Source of the DNA: Streptantibioticus rubrisoli
Lineage (GTDB): Bacteria > Actinomycetota > Actinomycetes > Streptomycetales > Streptomycetaceae
Direction: 5' to 3'
DNA: 64,000 nt
Assembly (NCBI RefSeq): GCF_024436055.1
Contig: NZ_JANFNH010000003.1
Location: forward strand, 186,001 to 250,000
Shown piece by piece: positions 51,794-60,642 of the stretch. Each line of letters opens with the position of its first letter. Position 1 is the stretch's first letter. Under the pieces are notes generated by a model that saw only the letters and a program-made list of their open reading frames with translations, made no database searches and was not told the DNA's origin. A program made the translations under genes and the position numbers.

Positions 51794-53584
51794 TCAGCCG
51801 TCCCGGCGCAGCCGGGCCAGCGGGGCGGGGGTGGTGATGAAGCCCTCGGCGCGGGCGTTGGCGATGCCGATCCGGGGCAGCTGCGAGGTCTTCTCGAACA
51901 GCAGGAAGCGCGGCTCCCAGATCGGGCGGTACTTGGAGTTGGAGCGGTACAGCGACTCCAACTGCCACCAGCGGGAGAAGAACAGCAGCGCGGAGCGCCA
52001 CATGCGCAGCACCGGCCCCGCACCCAGCCGGGCGCCCTCCTCGAAGACCGAACGGAACATCGCGAAGTTGAGCGAGATCCGCTCCACGCCCACCGTGCCA
52101 GCTTTCTGGATCAACTCCAGGACCATGAACTCCACCAGACCGTTCTCGGATTCACGGTCCCGGCGCATCAGGTCGAGGGACAGGCCCTTCGGCCCCCACG
52201 GCACGAAGCTCAGCAGCGCCCGCAACTTCCCCTCACCGTCGACGCATTCGATCATCACGCACTGGCCGTCGGCCGGATCGCCGAGCCTGCCCAGTGCCAT
52301 GGAGAAGCCGCGCTCGGTCTGCCCGTCGCGCCAGCGGTCCGCCGCGTCCAGCAACTGGGCCATCTCGTCCGCCGGGATGTCCGCATGCCGACGGATGCGG
52401 GTGGTGTAGCCCGCGCGCTTGACCCGGTTGTACGCCTGCCGTACGCCCCGCATCGCACGGCCTTCGAGAGTGAACTCGGCGGGGTAGACGATCGCTTCGT
52501 CACCCATCTCCAGCGCGTCCAGGCCGTGCCGGGCGTAGACGTTGCCCGCCTCCTCGCTGGCGCCGGTCACCGCCGGGATCCAGGCGTGCTCCCGGGCCTC
52601 GGCCAGCCAGGCGTCGATCGCGCCGGGCCAGGCCTCCACGTCCCCGATCGGGTCGCCGGAGGCCAGCGACACCCCGCCGATCACCCGGTAGGTCACCGCC
52701 GCCTTGCCGGACGGCGAGAAGATCACCGACTTGTCGCGGCGCAGCGCGAAGTACCCCAGCGAGTCACGCGAGCCGTGCTTGTCCAGCAGCGCACGCAGCC
52801 GGTCCTCGTCGTCCCGGTCCAGCAGCTCGCGCCCGCGCGGCGAGCGGAACAGCGCGTACAGCACCGCGAGCAGCAGCGCGAGGCCCGTGAGGTTGATGCC
52901 CGCGCTGACCCAGCGCGCCACGTGCAGGGTGCCGAAGTCCTTGTCGTTGGTCAGGGTGGTCAGCCGCAGCGCCACGTACCACACCCGGTCGCCGATGCTG
53001 GCCCGGTCCGGACCGACCGCGGTCACCAGGGTCGCGCCGACGAAGACGGAGATCAGCGCGCCCGCACCCAGCACCGCCAGGGCGAGCTGCGGGTTCGTAC
53101 GGTCGCCCTTGGCGTAGAACTCCCGGTGTGCGATCACCGTGAACAGCAGCACCAGGCAAGTGATCGCGAACGACACCCAGTTGAACGGGTGCTCGCGGAA
53201 CTCCTGCCAGGTCACAAGCCACCACGCGGTCAACGCCGCGTACCCGCCGCACAGCAGGACGAAGACGATCCACGCCATCCGCTTGCGCCGCCCCAGCATC
53301 ATCGCCATGAACAGCGCCGCGGCCGCCGAGCCGAACCCGGCGAACAGCATGAAGGGGGTGAACAGCTCACCGGTGTTGTGCTCCTGCACCCGCTCGCGCA
53401 GCGCGAAGGACACCGCGGTCAGCAGGTTCAGCACACCTACCAACCGCAGGTACCAGATCGGCACCGCCGCGCTGCGTCGCGTCAGGGCGGAGGACTGCCT
53501 GCCCGACCGACGCTGCTGCTGTCCTCCCGCCCCCGGCCCGGTGCCCGTATCGGCACTCGGCGCGGCACTGACAGCATTGCTCAT
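51794..53584 (-). CDS. MprF-like phosphatidylglycerol lysyltransferase-domain protein (DUF2156)
   Basis: 596 residues. A polar ~45-residue head is followed by six to seven helices (VPIWYLRLVGVLNLLTAVSF, FGSAAAALFMAMMLGR, WIVFVLLCGGYAALTAWWLV and others up to INLTGLALLLAVLYALF). The C-terminal GNAT-like DUF2156 domain includes GYFALRRDKSVIFSPSGKAA, GGVSLASGDPIGDVEAWPG, GDEAIVYPAEFTLEGRAMRG, GLSLDLMRRDRESENGLVEF and WEPRFLLFE. MprF-type enzymes add lysine or another residue to phosphatidylglycerol, giving resistance to cationic peptides. The flippase part is short, as usual in actinobacteria. The aminoacyl donor is unknown. Confidence 0.9.
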   Translation of the reverse strand: MSNAVSAAPSADTGTGPGAGGQQQRRSGRQSSALTRRSAAVPIWYLRLVGVLNLLTAVSFALRERVQEHNTGELFTPFMLFAGFGSAAAALFMAMMLGRRKRMAWIVFVLLCGGYAALTAWWLVTWQEFREHPFNWVSFAITCLVLLFTVIAHREFYAKGDRTNPQLALAVLGAGALISVFVGATLVTAVGPDRASIGDRVWYVALRLTTLTNDKDFGTLHVARWVSAGINLTGLALLLAVLYALFRSPRGRELLDRDDEDRLRALLDKHGSRDSLGYFALRRDKSVIFSPSGKAAVTYRVIGGVSLASGDPIGDVEAWPGAIDAWLAEAREHAWIPAVTGASEEAGNVYARHGLDALEMGDEAIVYPAEFTLEGRAMRGVRQAYNRVKRAGYTTRIRRHADIPADEMAQLLDAADRWRDGQTERGFSMALGRLGDPADGQCVMIECVDGEGKLRALLSFVPWGPKGLSLDLMRRDRESENGLVEFMVLELIQKAGTVGVERISLNFAMFRSVFEEGARLGAGPVLRMWRSALLFFSRWWQLESLYRSNSKYRPIWEPRFLLFEKTSQLPRIGIANARAEGFITTPAPLARLRRDG

Positions 53585-53901
53585 GGATGACGCCCCTCAG
53601 ATCCGTGAAAACCGCTCGCTGGTGCGCCCCCATTGACGAACCGCGTTCCGCACCAACCCTCGACTTTACCAATCACACGAAAGGGCGACACCGCTCTGTG
53701 CCTGGGCAAACCGGTCGTCTTCTGTGCGGGAACTGTGCGGCAACCATGTGGCGGCGATATGGCGTCCACCTCTAGGGGCATTTCACACCACCGGCACCGG
53801 ACGGAACCGCCGCGAGTTGAAATTCCGGCTATTTCCCAGCGATTTCATGACGATGTCGACCGTGCGGGTACCGATGCCGATCGTGATGTTCCCGACAGTG
53901 C
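53585..53901. other. 317-base gap
   Basis: Between the MprF-like start and the next stop. The part next to 53584 should be the MprF-like promoter region. Two near-repeats (ACGATGTCGACCGT and CCGATGCCGATCGT, about 53846-53886) stand out slightly. No gene is seen. Confidence 0.45.
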
Positions 53902-54306
53902 CTACTGGCCGAGGATGAGCTTCTCCAGCGCCGCCCGGGCACGTGCGTCCGACTCCGCGCGGGTCGCGATGGCGACCGCCAGCTCCCGTACCCACTCGTC
54001 CAGTGCGACCGGGCGGCGGGAGAGCACCACCCCGCGCACCTCCTTGCACACCTCACCCGTCGCACGGCCGCCCGACAGGTTCAGCACCAGCCGCTGCTCG
54101 CCCAGGCTGACCTCAAGCCGCTCCACCCGGCCCTCCCGGCCCGCCAGCCGGTCCGCCATACCGCGCTTGCGCTGCACCGCCACCGAGCCGGGCGGCAGCG
54201 CGTCCGCCAGGGTGCCGGTGAGCACCCGGGCGTACACCTCGAGATCGGCGGCGTCCTGGCGCAGCGCGGCGGCGAGGAGGTCGATCGGATCGTTGGGCGA
54301 GGTCAT
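53902..54306 (-). CDS. Hypothetical protein of the YbjQ cluster
   Basis: 134 residues, ATG at 54306 (AAGGATT upstream). It opens MTSPNDPIDLLAAALRQDAA, has a beta-rich middle (VERLEVSLGEQRLVLNLSGG, CKEVRGVVLSRRPVALDEW) and ends in a helix (ARARAALEKLILGQ). No known domain recognised. It is the last of three leftward genes beginning with the YbjQ-type proteins, 51 bases after the previous stop, so it is probably a functional partner. Confidence 0.78.
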   Translation of the reverse strand: MTSPNDPIDLLAAALRQDAADLEVYARVLTGTLADALPPGSVAVQRKRGMADRLAGREGRVERLEVSLGEQRLVLNLSGGRATGEVCKEVRGVVLSRRPVALDEWVRELAVAIATRAESDARARAALEKLILGQ

Positions 54307-54357
54307 GGAATCCTTCCGGGGGCCCGGGGGCGAAGCCCACGAGAATACCGAATCGGC

Positions 54358-55191
54358 TCAGCCGTCAAGGCTCAGCACCATCGTCGGCCGTTCGATGACG
54401 TGGTCGTCGCGCAGCGGCCGTACCGCGGTGCCGATCGCGAAGAACTCGGTGGTGTGGCCGCCCCAGCGGTGGTTGTGCGAGTTGAGTTGCACGCCCACGA
54501 TGCCCTCCGCGTGCAGTTCCTCCGCCTCGTGCTGCATCCGCTCCATCGCCAGCTCGCGCGCGTCGTACAGCGCCTGGGTGAACGGTTCGATCTCCACGTT
54601 CTTGCCGAAGTTGGAGAACACCGAGCCCATCTTCTGGTGCGCGATGTGGTAGACGCAGGTGCCCATCACCATGCCCAGCGGCGCGTACCCGGCGCGGATC
54701 AGCGTCCAGAAGTCCTGGCCGCTCAGGTCGGAGGTGAACGGCTGGCCCTTGACGTTGCGCCAGCTGCCGTCACCGCCCGGCGCCGGGGCGTCCGCCTTGA
54801 CCGCGGTGCCGATGGCGATGAACTCCGCGATGTCGCTGCCGAATTCACGCGCCTCGACCGACAGCCGCACCCCCACGATGCCGTCCGCGCCGAGCTGCGC
54901 CGCCTCCGCCTCCATCCGCGTCATCGCCAGCTCACGCGCGTGGTACATGGCCTGGCTGAGCGTGGTCAGTTCCTGGTTCTTGCCCCAGCGGCCCAACTGG
55001 ATCCCGACGTGGTAGATCGAGCTGCCCAGCACCAGGCCGATGGGCCGGAAGCCCGCCTCGCGCACCAGCAGGAACTCGTTGACCGACAGGTCACTGGTGA
55101 AGATCCCGCCCGGCTTGCCCGGCTGCAGCTCGGCAAGGCGGCGCATCGCGTCAGCCGGTACGCCCTGGGCGGTGGGGTCGGTGGCGGTCAT
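54358..55191 (-). CDS. Tandem YbjQ (DUF74) heavy-metal-binding-type protein
   Basis: 277 residues. Two YbjQ/DUF74 domains are visible: FTSDLSVNEFLLVREAGFRP, GLVLGSSIYHVGI, QAMYHARELAMTRMEAEAAQ and LGADGIVGVRLSVEARE; then FTSDLSGQDFWTLIRAGYAP, MVMGTCVYHIAHQ, QALYDARELAMERMQHEAEE and LHAEGIVGVQLNSHNH. Each half ends in a FxAIGTAVK/R strand. Single-domain YbjQ proteins form pentameric rings with unknown function; two in one chain imply an altered ring. It lies 61 bases after the larger paralogue and shares its operon. Confidence 0.85.
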   Translation of the reverse strand: MTATDPTAQGVPADAMRRLAELQPGKPGGIFTSDLSVNEFLLVREAGFRPIGLVLGSSIYHVGIQLGRWGKNQELTTLSQAMYHARELAMTRMEAEAAQLGADGIVGVRLSVEAREFGSDIAEFIAIGTAVKADAPAPGGDGSWRNVKGQPFTSDLSGQDFWTLIRAGYAPLGMVMGTCVYHIAHQKMGSVFSNFGKNVEIEPFTQALYDARELAMERMQHEAEELHAEGIVGVQLNSHNHRWGGHTTEFFAIGTAVRPLRDDHVIERPTMVLSLDG

Positions 55192-55252
55192 GATCGGGTT
55201 CCCCTCGTTGCGTGATCATCGGCGGTACGGGCGGTTGCGCGGATCATGCGGA

Positions 55253-56281
55253 TCACTGCGTACCCTCCAGTTCCGACAGCTCGGCCAGCATCCGGCGCAC
55301 CTCGGTCGGATCGGTGCCGTAGGAGTCCAGTTCGCGCCTGATGCGCTGGCGCAGCCGCTTGCGCCTGGAGTCCAGCGGCATGACGCTCAGGGTGCGCGGC
55401 GCGGCCTCGCGCACCTGGAAGGCGGCCACCGCCGTGCCGACCAACGTGGCCTCGGCGGCATGGTCCTCGGCGTCGGACTCGCTGTTGCGGTTGCGCGCCC
55501 GAACGCAGCGCTCGCCCCAGACCCGCAGGTCGCTGCTGCCCAGCACCACACCGTCGGCGCCGCTCCGGGCCGCCTGGCCGTACAGCTGGGCCCGGGCGTC
55601 GTGCCGGGTGGCGCCCACCAGGTCGGTCCAGCCGGTGACCTCCTGGTTGCCCGCGCCGAACCAGTTCTGCCGCCGGGTCGTCCAGTCGTTGTGCCGGACC
55701 CCGATGGACAGGCCGATCAGCAATTCCACCGGCACCCATCCGGCCGTGATCAGCTTGGCGAAACCCTGCCCGTCCAGATGCGTGGTGAACGGCCGCGGCG
55801 GCCGAACCGGCCCCTGCGCCCGCACCGCGGTGCCGATCACCTGGAACTCCAGGCAGTTGGGCGCGGCCGGAAACGGCGCGATGGTCAGGTTCGCGGCCAA
55901 CACCCCGTCGCCGCCCAGCGCCGAGCACTCCGCGGTCATCCGGCTGAGCGCCTTGCGCCGGGCGTCCATCAGCACCTCGACCAGCGCCCGCGAACCGGCT
56001 CCCTGACCGGACAGCGCCACCTGCGCCGGATACGCCATCCGGCCGGAGAACCCGGCGTACTGGTACCCGCAGTCGTAGTAGCCCCAGTACTGCCCGCTGC
56101 GCGACACCTGGTAGACGGCCGAGCCCATCGCCTGGCCCACCGGCTCGAAGCCCACCGAGCGGACGGCGGCGAACTCGCCGGTGGACAGCGCGGACGACCA
56201 CGTGCCGGTGCGCCGTGCCTCGGCGGTCCTGGCCGCCGCCACCGGGGGCAGGGCCGACCCCGATGACCACTCCCCGCTCAT
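55253..56281 (-). CDS. Second, divergent tandem YbjQ-type protein
   Basis: 342 residues from the ATG at 56281; the frame is open 40 codons further but without a site. Two YbjQ-like halves: LSTGEFAAVRSVGFEPVGQA, EVLMDARRKALSRMTAECSA and LGGDGVLAANLTIAP end in EFQVIGTAVRAQ; the second, LDGQGFAKLITAGWVPVELL, ARAQLYGQAARSGADGVVLG ends in LVGTAVAAFQVRE. An insert with tyrosines and cysteine (SRSGQYWGYYDCGYQYAGF) interrupts the first half. The C-terminus is an arginine-rich helix (RRKRLRQRIRRELDSYGTD). First gene of the trio; 146 bases from the divergent caspase-fold protein. Confidence 0.82.
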   Translation of the reverse strand: MSGEWSSGSALPPVAAARTAEARRTGTWSSALSTGEFAAVRSVGFEPVGQAMGSAVYQVSRSGQYWGYYDCGYQYAGFSGRMAYPAQVALSGQGAGSRALVEVLMDARRKALSRMTAECSALGGDGVLAANLTIAPFPAAPNCLEFQVIGTAVRAQGPVRPPRPFTTHLDGQGFAKLITAGWVPVELLIGLSIGVRHNDWTTRRQNWFGAGNQEVTGWTDLVGATRHDARAQLYGQAARSGADGVVLGSSDLRVWGERCVRARNRNSESDAEDHAAEATLVGTAVAAFQVREAAPRTLSVMPLDSRRKRLRQRIRRELDSYGTDPTEVRRMLAELSELEGTQ

Positions 56282-56427
56282 GGAAGACCAACTCCCCGTC
56301 CGCGTTAGCGCGCTGGTTTGGGAGGCTGAGTCTAGGACCTGGGACCGACAGGGCGCACTCGGGCACCGGGGTGCCGAACGCCGGGACTGTGGCGGGGCCG
56401 CCATCGCCTGGCCGATACTGTGCTGAC

Positions 56428-57690
56428 ATGGCGATCAACGGGGCGGCGGACCACCAGAACCATGGATGCGCGCTGCTGCTGACCTCCGCACCTCCCGGAA
56501 GACACCGGGTGTTGGACACCTCCTCGGCGCTGCCGCTGCTCGCGGCCGTCCCGCCGCACATCCTCACCGGTACCCGCTCCGGCGGGAGCGTCGTGCAGTT
56601 GGTGGATCCGGTGGACGCCAACACCGTCACCACCCATCTGCACACCGCCGCGGCCGCCCCCGGGCCGCTGCTGGTCTACGTGTGCGGACAGCTCACCCTG
56701 GACCGCAAACAGCGGCTGCCGCACCTGCTGCTGGGCCGCACCACGGCGGAAACCGTGCGGTACACGGCGCTGCCGTGGCACTGGCTGGCCGCCACGTTCC
56801 AGCAGCGGCCGCCCGGCAGCACCACGGTGGTGTGCGACCTGGTCGCCGACGAGTCGGCATGGCAGCTGATATCCACCCGGCCCGACCAGTTGACCGGCGG
56901 ACTGGCACTGTACGGCGTGTTGGCCCCGCCGCCGCCCAAGCGGGAGACCGTGGCGTGCGGGTACAGCCGGGCGCTCGCCGAACTGCTCCGGGCCGCCGAG
57001 GTCCGCCCGCCCCTGGAGCGGTTGCACCAGGAGGCGGCAGCGGCGGCCGGGCTGACGGGCGGGCGGCAACTGCTCTTCGGCGGCTGGCCGCCGCAGCGAT
57101 CGCACCACGGCGGGGCGCCCGTCGAACCGCCGCCCGCCGCAGGGGCGTTGGCACCCGCCCAGCCCCAACTCCCCGCCGCCGGGCCGGTGCCGCCACACCC
57201 CGCTGACCTGGCGCCGCGCGCCGCCGACAGCCGCAGCACGGCGCTCGCCGCGCCCCCGCCGGGCGCGGCCGATCCGCATGCCGCCATCCGCGAGGCGGCC
57301 CGGGCCGGTCGGCACACCGAGGCCGCGGCCATAGCGGCGGCGTGGGAGCAGGCCGCACTACGGGCCGCGGGGCCCTCCTCGGCGGAGGCCGTGCACTGGG
57401 TGGAGGTCCGCGCTGACCTCGCCATGCTCGCCCAGGACACCGGCCGCGCCTGCGAGTTGTGGCTCACCGCCGCCAGCGCCCGGCTCATGGGCGGCCAGGA
57501 CACCGAGGACGAGGCGGTGATCAACGCGGTCGACCGCGCCCACCACTGCTGGTCCCGGGTAACCGACCCGGCCCGGGCCCGCCAACTCGCGCCGGAGCTG
57601 GCGCGGTTGCGCCGCCAGGTGGTAGGCCACCAGCCCGGCGCGCTGTCCGCCCTGCAACAACGCCTGGACGCCCTGGGCGCCGTGCGCTAA
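56428..57690 (+). CDS. Probable inactive caspase-fold protein
   Basis: 420 residues from the ATG at 56428 (weak site). Residues ~10-160 can be laid over the active caspase of this window strand by strand: GPLLVYVCGQLTLD against DLLIVYLGCHGSR, PHLLLGRTT against LQLALSDSD, WLAATFQQRP against QVKEILRNAV, and TTVVCDLVADESAW against KLLLLDCCYADDSF. The histidine position is Gln88 and the cysteine position is Val139, so no protease activity is expected. A Pro/Ala-rich linker (residues ~225-285) leads to a helical TPR-like C-terminus (REAARAGRHTEAAAIAAAWE). Divergent from the YbjQ trio. The fold assignment is inference from pattern. Confidence 0.6.
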   Translation: MAINGAADHQNHGCALLLTSAPPGRHRVLDTSSALPLLAAVPPHILTGTRSGGSVVQLVDPVDANTVTTHLHTAAAAPGPLLVYVCGQLTLDRKQRLPHLLLGRTTAETVRYTALPWHWLAATFQQRPPGSTTVVCDLVADESAWQLISTRPDQLTGGLALYGVLAPPPPKRETVACGYSRALAELLRAAEVRPPLERLHQEAAAAAGLTGGRQLLFGGWPPQRSHHGGAPVEPPPAAGALAPAQPQLPAAGPVPPHPADLAPRAADSRSTALAAPPPGAADPHAAIREAARAGRHTEAAAIAAAWEQAALRAAGPSSAEAVHWVEVRADLAMLAQDTGRACELWLTAASARLMGGQDTEDEAVINAVDRAHHCWSRVTDPARARQLAPELARLRRQVVGHQPGALSALQQRLDALGAVR

Positions 57691-57746
57691 GCGCTCAGCG
57701 CTTCGCTGGAAGTGCCGCGATGTGCCGTTCGATCGGCCGCGGCACC

Positions 57747-57808
57747 GTCGTGGCTGGTCGCGCCCACGCGGCGAAGCCGCACATGAACACAGCCCCGCGC
57801 CCCTTCGG
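57747..57808 (+). repeat. Dispersed intergenic repeat, copy 2
   Basis: Matches 42432-42496 in inverted orientation. A partner arm at about 57893-57932 (GGGGCGCGGGG to CCAGCCACAACG) is complementary to this arm (CCCCGCGCCCC and GTGGCTGG), so the whole 57747-57932 stretch can fold as one long hairpin. Confidence 0.75.
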
Positions 57809-57950
57809 GGCGCCACCGCACCGCGGCGGACTTCACCCGACCTGCTTAGGCAGGTCGGCGGAATGGGCACCGAAGGGGCCCCAAAGGGGCGCGGGGAACT
57901 GCGCGCCCAGCCACAACGTCGCCGCACCCGACCGAAACCGCACACCACCG

Positions 57951-58042
57951 CCCCCAGCGGGAGCGTCACCGCACCCCCAGCGGGAGCGTCACCGCACCCC
58001 CAGCGGGAGCGTCACCGCATCCCAAGCCGGAAGCGTCACGCG
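57951..58042. repeat. 23-bp tandem repeat, three perfect units plus a degenerate one
   Basis: CCCCCAGCGGGAGCGTCACC plus GCA is the 23-base unit. Copies start at 57951, 57974 and 57997; a fourth, degenerate copy begins at 58020 and runs into the 3' end of the phosphatase gene (its stop is at 58036-58038). There are no spacers between units, so it is not a CRISPR array. Confidence 0.85.
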
Positions 58043-59604
58043 TCGCTGCGGGGGCGTTCCAGTGTGAAGCGGTCCACCGGCTTCATCGATCCGCCCGGAC
58101 CGGTCACCGCGTAGTACGTGACATGGATCCGGGTCCGCCCGCCCGGCTCGCCGGGATCCACGTCGAACGCGCAGAAGCCGTAGGGGTTGTCGCGATCGCG
58201 GAAGGCGGACCAGGGCGCGTCCTCGTGGGCGTAGACCGCCTGGTAGTGGCCGTTCGTCCTGGTGTCGCCGCGGGCGACGATCACCTTGGCGGTCTTGCCG
58301 TCGTACAGCTTGCCGTTGGAGGTGAAGCCCATGCCGCCCCCGCCGATCACCATGTGCACGGTGCCCTTGCTGGTGTCGGCCAGCGTGAGGTCGGTGGAGA
58401 CCGGGATGGGGGTGGCCGTCGCGTTGCCCTGCTGGCCGCGGATGGGCAGCGACCGCTCGTAGTGGTGCTCGTGGCCGCAGACGACCAGGTCGACGCCGTA
58501 CCGGTCGAACAGCGGCAGCCACGCCTGGCGCACACCGAGGTCGGCGCCGTTGAAGTCGGCGGTGGAGATCACCACCTGGTGCATGCACACCACGATCCAG
58601 TCGATGTCCCGATCCGCCCTGGTGCGCCGCAACTCCTGTTCCAGCCAGCGCTCCTGCGCACCCGCCGAGTAACCGCGGATGTACGACCCGCCCGCGTCCT
58701 GGTAGGCGACGTCATCGTTCTGCAGCATGATCACGCGCACCGAACCGGCGGTGAACGCGTACCACAGGCCCTTGAACTCGTCCTCGGCCCCGTTGTCCGG
58801 GAAGTCGAAGTACGTCTGGTAGCCGCGGAAGCCGATGGGGCCGTTGCCCAGTTCGTTCTCGTGGTTGCCCGCGGCGGGCATCCAGGGCCGGTTGCGGGCG
58901 CTGCGGCTGTTGTTGATGAACCAGTCGCGCCACACCCGGGTCGGGTTGGCCGACATCTGGGCGTAGCACAGGTCGCCGTTGAGCAGGTGGAACAGCGGAG
59001 CCACCCGTTCCACGGCGGAGGTGGTGTCCCCCGCGTACTGCGAGCCGAAGTTGTCCTGGCCCCAAAGTCCGCCTGGTTCCGCCTTGTTGACCTGCGGGGT
59101 GGCCTGGTCGCCGAAGCTGGTGAAGGTGAACGGGCGCCGCCCGCGCGGTGCGGTGCGGAAGGTGCCGGCCTCCGGGGTGGCCCCGTCGTGCACCGCCATG
59201 TACAGGTACTCGGTGTCGGGCCGCAGCCCCCGGACGCGGGCGTGGTGGGCCTGCACCTCCTCGCCGGTGACCGGGTCGCGGTAGGTCCGGGTCCGCGCCG
59301 GGTGCGCGGCGCCGACGCCGTGCTCGACCGTGCCGAGCAGCACCCGGGGACGGCGTACCGAGACATCGGTCTGCCAGGAGACCGTGACCTCGCGGGAGGC
59401 GTCGGCGCCGAACTGCAGGTGCACCCCGGCCAGCGCCGGAGCGTCCAGCCTGCTCGGGGTGGTGAGCAGGGTGGGGGAGGAGGCGGGCAGGGCGTTGGCC
59501 CGGCCGCCGTCGACGGCGATGAGGGAGACACCCGCTCCGGCCGCGGTGAGCAGACCCCGGCGGGAGACGGATGGCCGGGGCGGGGAAGGTTCGGTGCGAC
59601 TCAT
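58036..59604 (-). CDS. Tat-exported purple-acid-phosphatase-type metallophosphoesterase
   Basis: 522 residues. The twin-arginine signal SVSRRGLLTAAGAGVSLIAV is at residues 12-31. An N-terminal fibronectin-like domain (LAGVHLQFGADASREVTVSW and ARVRGLRPDTEYLYMAVHDG) precedes the phosphoesterase: FTSFGDQATP, LFHLLNGDLCYA, WMPAAGNHENELGNGPIG, WIVVCMHQVVIS and VVCGHEHHYERSLP. The GDxxY, GNHE and GHxH blocks are those of purple acid phosphatases, with Tyr in the first block giving the red Fe-Tyr ligand. It resembles the phosphoesterase at 34981 in layout but is a separate lineage. Likely phosphate scavenging outside the cell. Confidence 0.93.
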   Translation of the reverse strand: MSRTEPSPPRPSVSRRGLLTAAGAGVSLIAVDGGRANALPASSPTLLTTPSRLDAPALAGVHLQFGADASREVTVSWQTDVSVRRPRVLLGTVEHGVGAAHPARTRTYRDPVTGEEVQAHHARVRGLRPDTEYLYMAVHDGATPEAGTFRTAPRGRRPFTFTSFGDQATPQVNKAEPGGLWGQDNFGSQYAGDTTSAVERVAPLFHLLNGDLCYAQMSANPTRVWRDWFINNSRSARNRPWMPAAGNHENELGNGPIGFRGYQTYFDFPDNGAEDEFKGLWYAFTAGSVRVIMLQNDDVAYQDAGGSYIRGYSAGAQERWLEQELRRTRADRDIDWIVVCMHQVVISTADFNGADLGVRQAWLPLFDRYGVDLVVCGHEHHYERSLPIRGQQGNATATPIPVSTDLTLADTSKGTVHMVIGGGGMGFTSNGKLYDGKTAKVIVARGDTRTNGHYQAVYAHEDAPWSAFRDRDNPYGFCAFDVDPGEPGGRTRIHVTYYAVTGPGGSMKPVDRFTLERPRSDA

Positions 59605-59765
59605 GGGGGCCGACGATGCCCGCCGGATGTGTCATACCGGATGTGACACGGCGAAGAATGGCCGACGAACGACCGAACGAGACCGAAACCGTGCGCGATA
59701 ACCGTGCGCGATGTGGCCCCGGGCGCGGCGGCGAACCAGCCCGCCCCGCCCGGGACTTGAGGCGG

Positions 59766-60383
59766 TCAGCGGGCGGCGTGCGCCCCGCTCGCCCGGCGCT
59801 TGCGGCCGAACACCAGCAGTGCGCCACCGGCGGCCAGCACGGCGGCGCCACCGGCGATCAGCGGTGTGGCGCTGGAGCCCCCGGTCTGCGCCAGGCCGCC
59901 CGACTGCGAGGGCGAGGGAACGGGCGCGACGGCGGACGGGGAGGCGCTGAGGGTCGCCGTGACGCTGGGCAGCGGGCTGCTGGACACCGGCGGCGGACCG
60001 GACGGGGTGGCGGAGGTCGAGGCGTTGGCGCACACCGGGGCGGTCTTGGTCTGGTCGACGCTGTACCGCTGGTCGTCACCGGCGTGCACGACCAGCTCCA
60101 CCGGCAACGGGCTGGAGTGCTTGGGCAGTTGGAACGTGTTGTGGTACGTGTCGCCGAACTGGGTGGCCGGTAGCAGGTCCTTGCCGTCAGCCTTGAGCTC
60201 CACCGTGTTGGTGGCCCGCGTGTCGTAGTTGGTGAGGTCGATCGAGGCCGTGTCGCAGGTCACCGACCATCCCGGGACGTGTGCAGAGGCGGGGGCGGCC
60301 AGTGCGCCGCTCCCGAGCAGGGCCGTGAAGACGGCAGCGGCGATCACGCCTGATCTCCTGCCGCCCCGGCTCGCTCTGATCAT
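59766..60383 (-). CDS. LAXTG-anchored (sortase E-type) surface protein
   Basis: 205 residues from the ATG at 60383 (GGAGAG upstream). The basic head MIRASRGGRRSG and hydrophobic GVIAAAVFTALLGSGALAAP are a Sec signal with cleavage after ASA. The mature part has one ~80-residue beta-rich domain with two cysteines (43 and 118) and a Ser/Pro-rich stalk (residues 120-160). LAQTG (164-168) precedes the membrane helix ATPLIAGGAAVLAAGGALLV and basic FGRKRR. LAXTG is the class E sortase signal used by streptomycetes, so the protein is linked to the cell wall. Head-domain function unknown. Confidence 0.9.
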   Translation of the reverse strand: MIRASRGGRRSGVIAAAVFTALLGSGALAAPASAHVPGWSVTCDTASIDLTNYDTRATNTVELKADGKDLLPATQFGDTYHNTFQLPKHSSPLPVELVVHAGDDQRYSVDQTKTAPVCANASTSATPSGPPPVSSSPLPSVTATLSASPSAVAPVPSPSQSGGLAQTGGSSATPLIAGGAAVLAAGGALLVFGRKRRASGAHAAR

Positions 60384-60594
60384 GAGCTCTCCTTCTCCAA
60401 CTTCCCCTGGCGGCGCCCCCGTTGCGCCGCGGCATCAATGAGAGGGGCGGCACACTACTCCAGTCCGGTGGCACCTCGGAATCCATGGCCTGAGCACGAG
60501 CGGGCGTCGGCCTCCGTGATCTTGGAGGCCCATGCCGCGCCGCTTCTTATGAAGAATTCACACCCGGCGTGCTAGAGGGCGCTCCGGAGCGGGT

Positions 60595-60620
60595 TACACT
60601 AGCTTGCTGGATACAAGCAA
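60595..60620 (+). promoter_or_regulatory. Promoter/operator region of the MarR operon
   Basis: TACACT (60595-60600) is a possible −10. It abuts the imperfect dyads GCTTG (60602-60606)/CAAGC (60614-60618) and TTGCT (60605-60609)/AGCAA (60616-60620). A palindrome covering the transcription start is the usual autoregulatory site of MarR-type repressors. Confidence 0.45.
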
Positions 60621-60642
60621 TACACTCTGGAGGCGGAAGGCG

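Noticed and set aside
57951-58042. CRISPR-like array.
   Set aside because: The 23-base units are directly adjacent with no spacers, and there are no cas genes.
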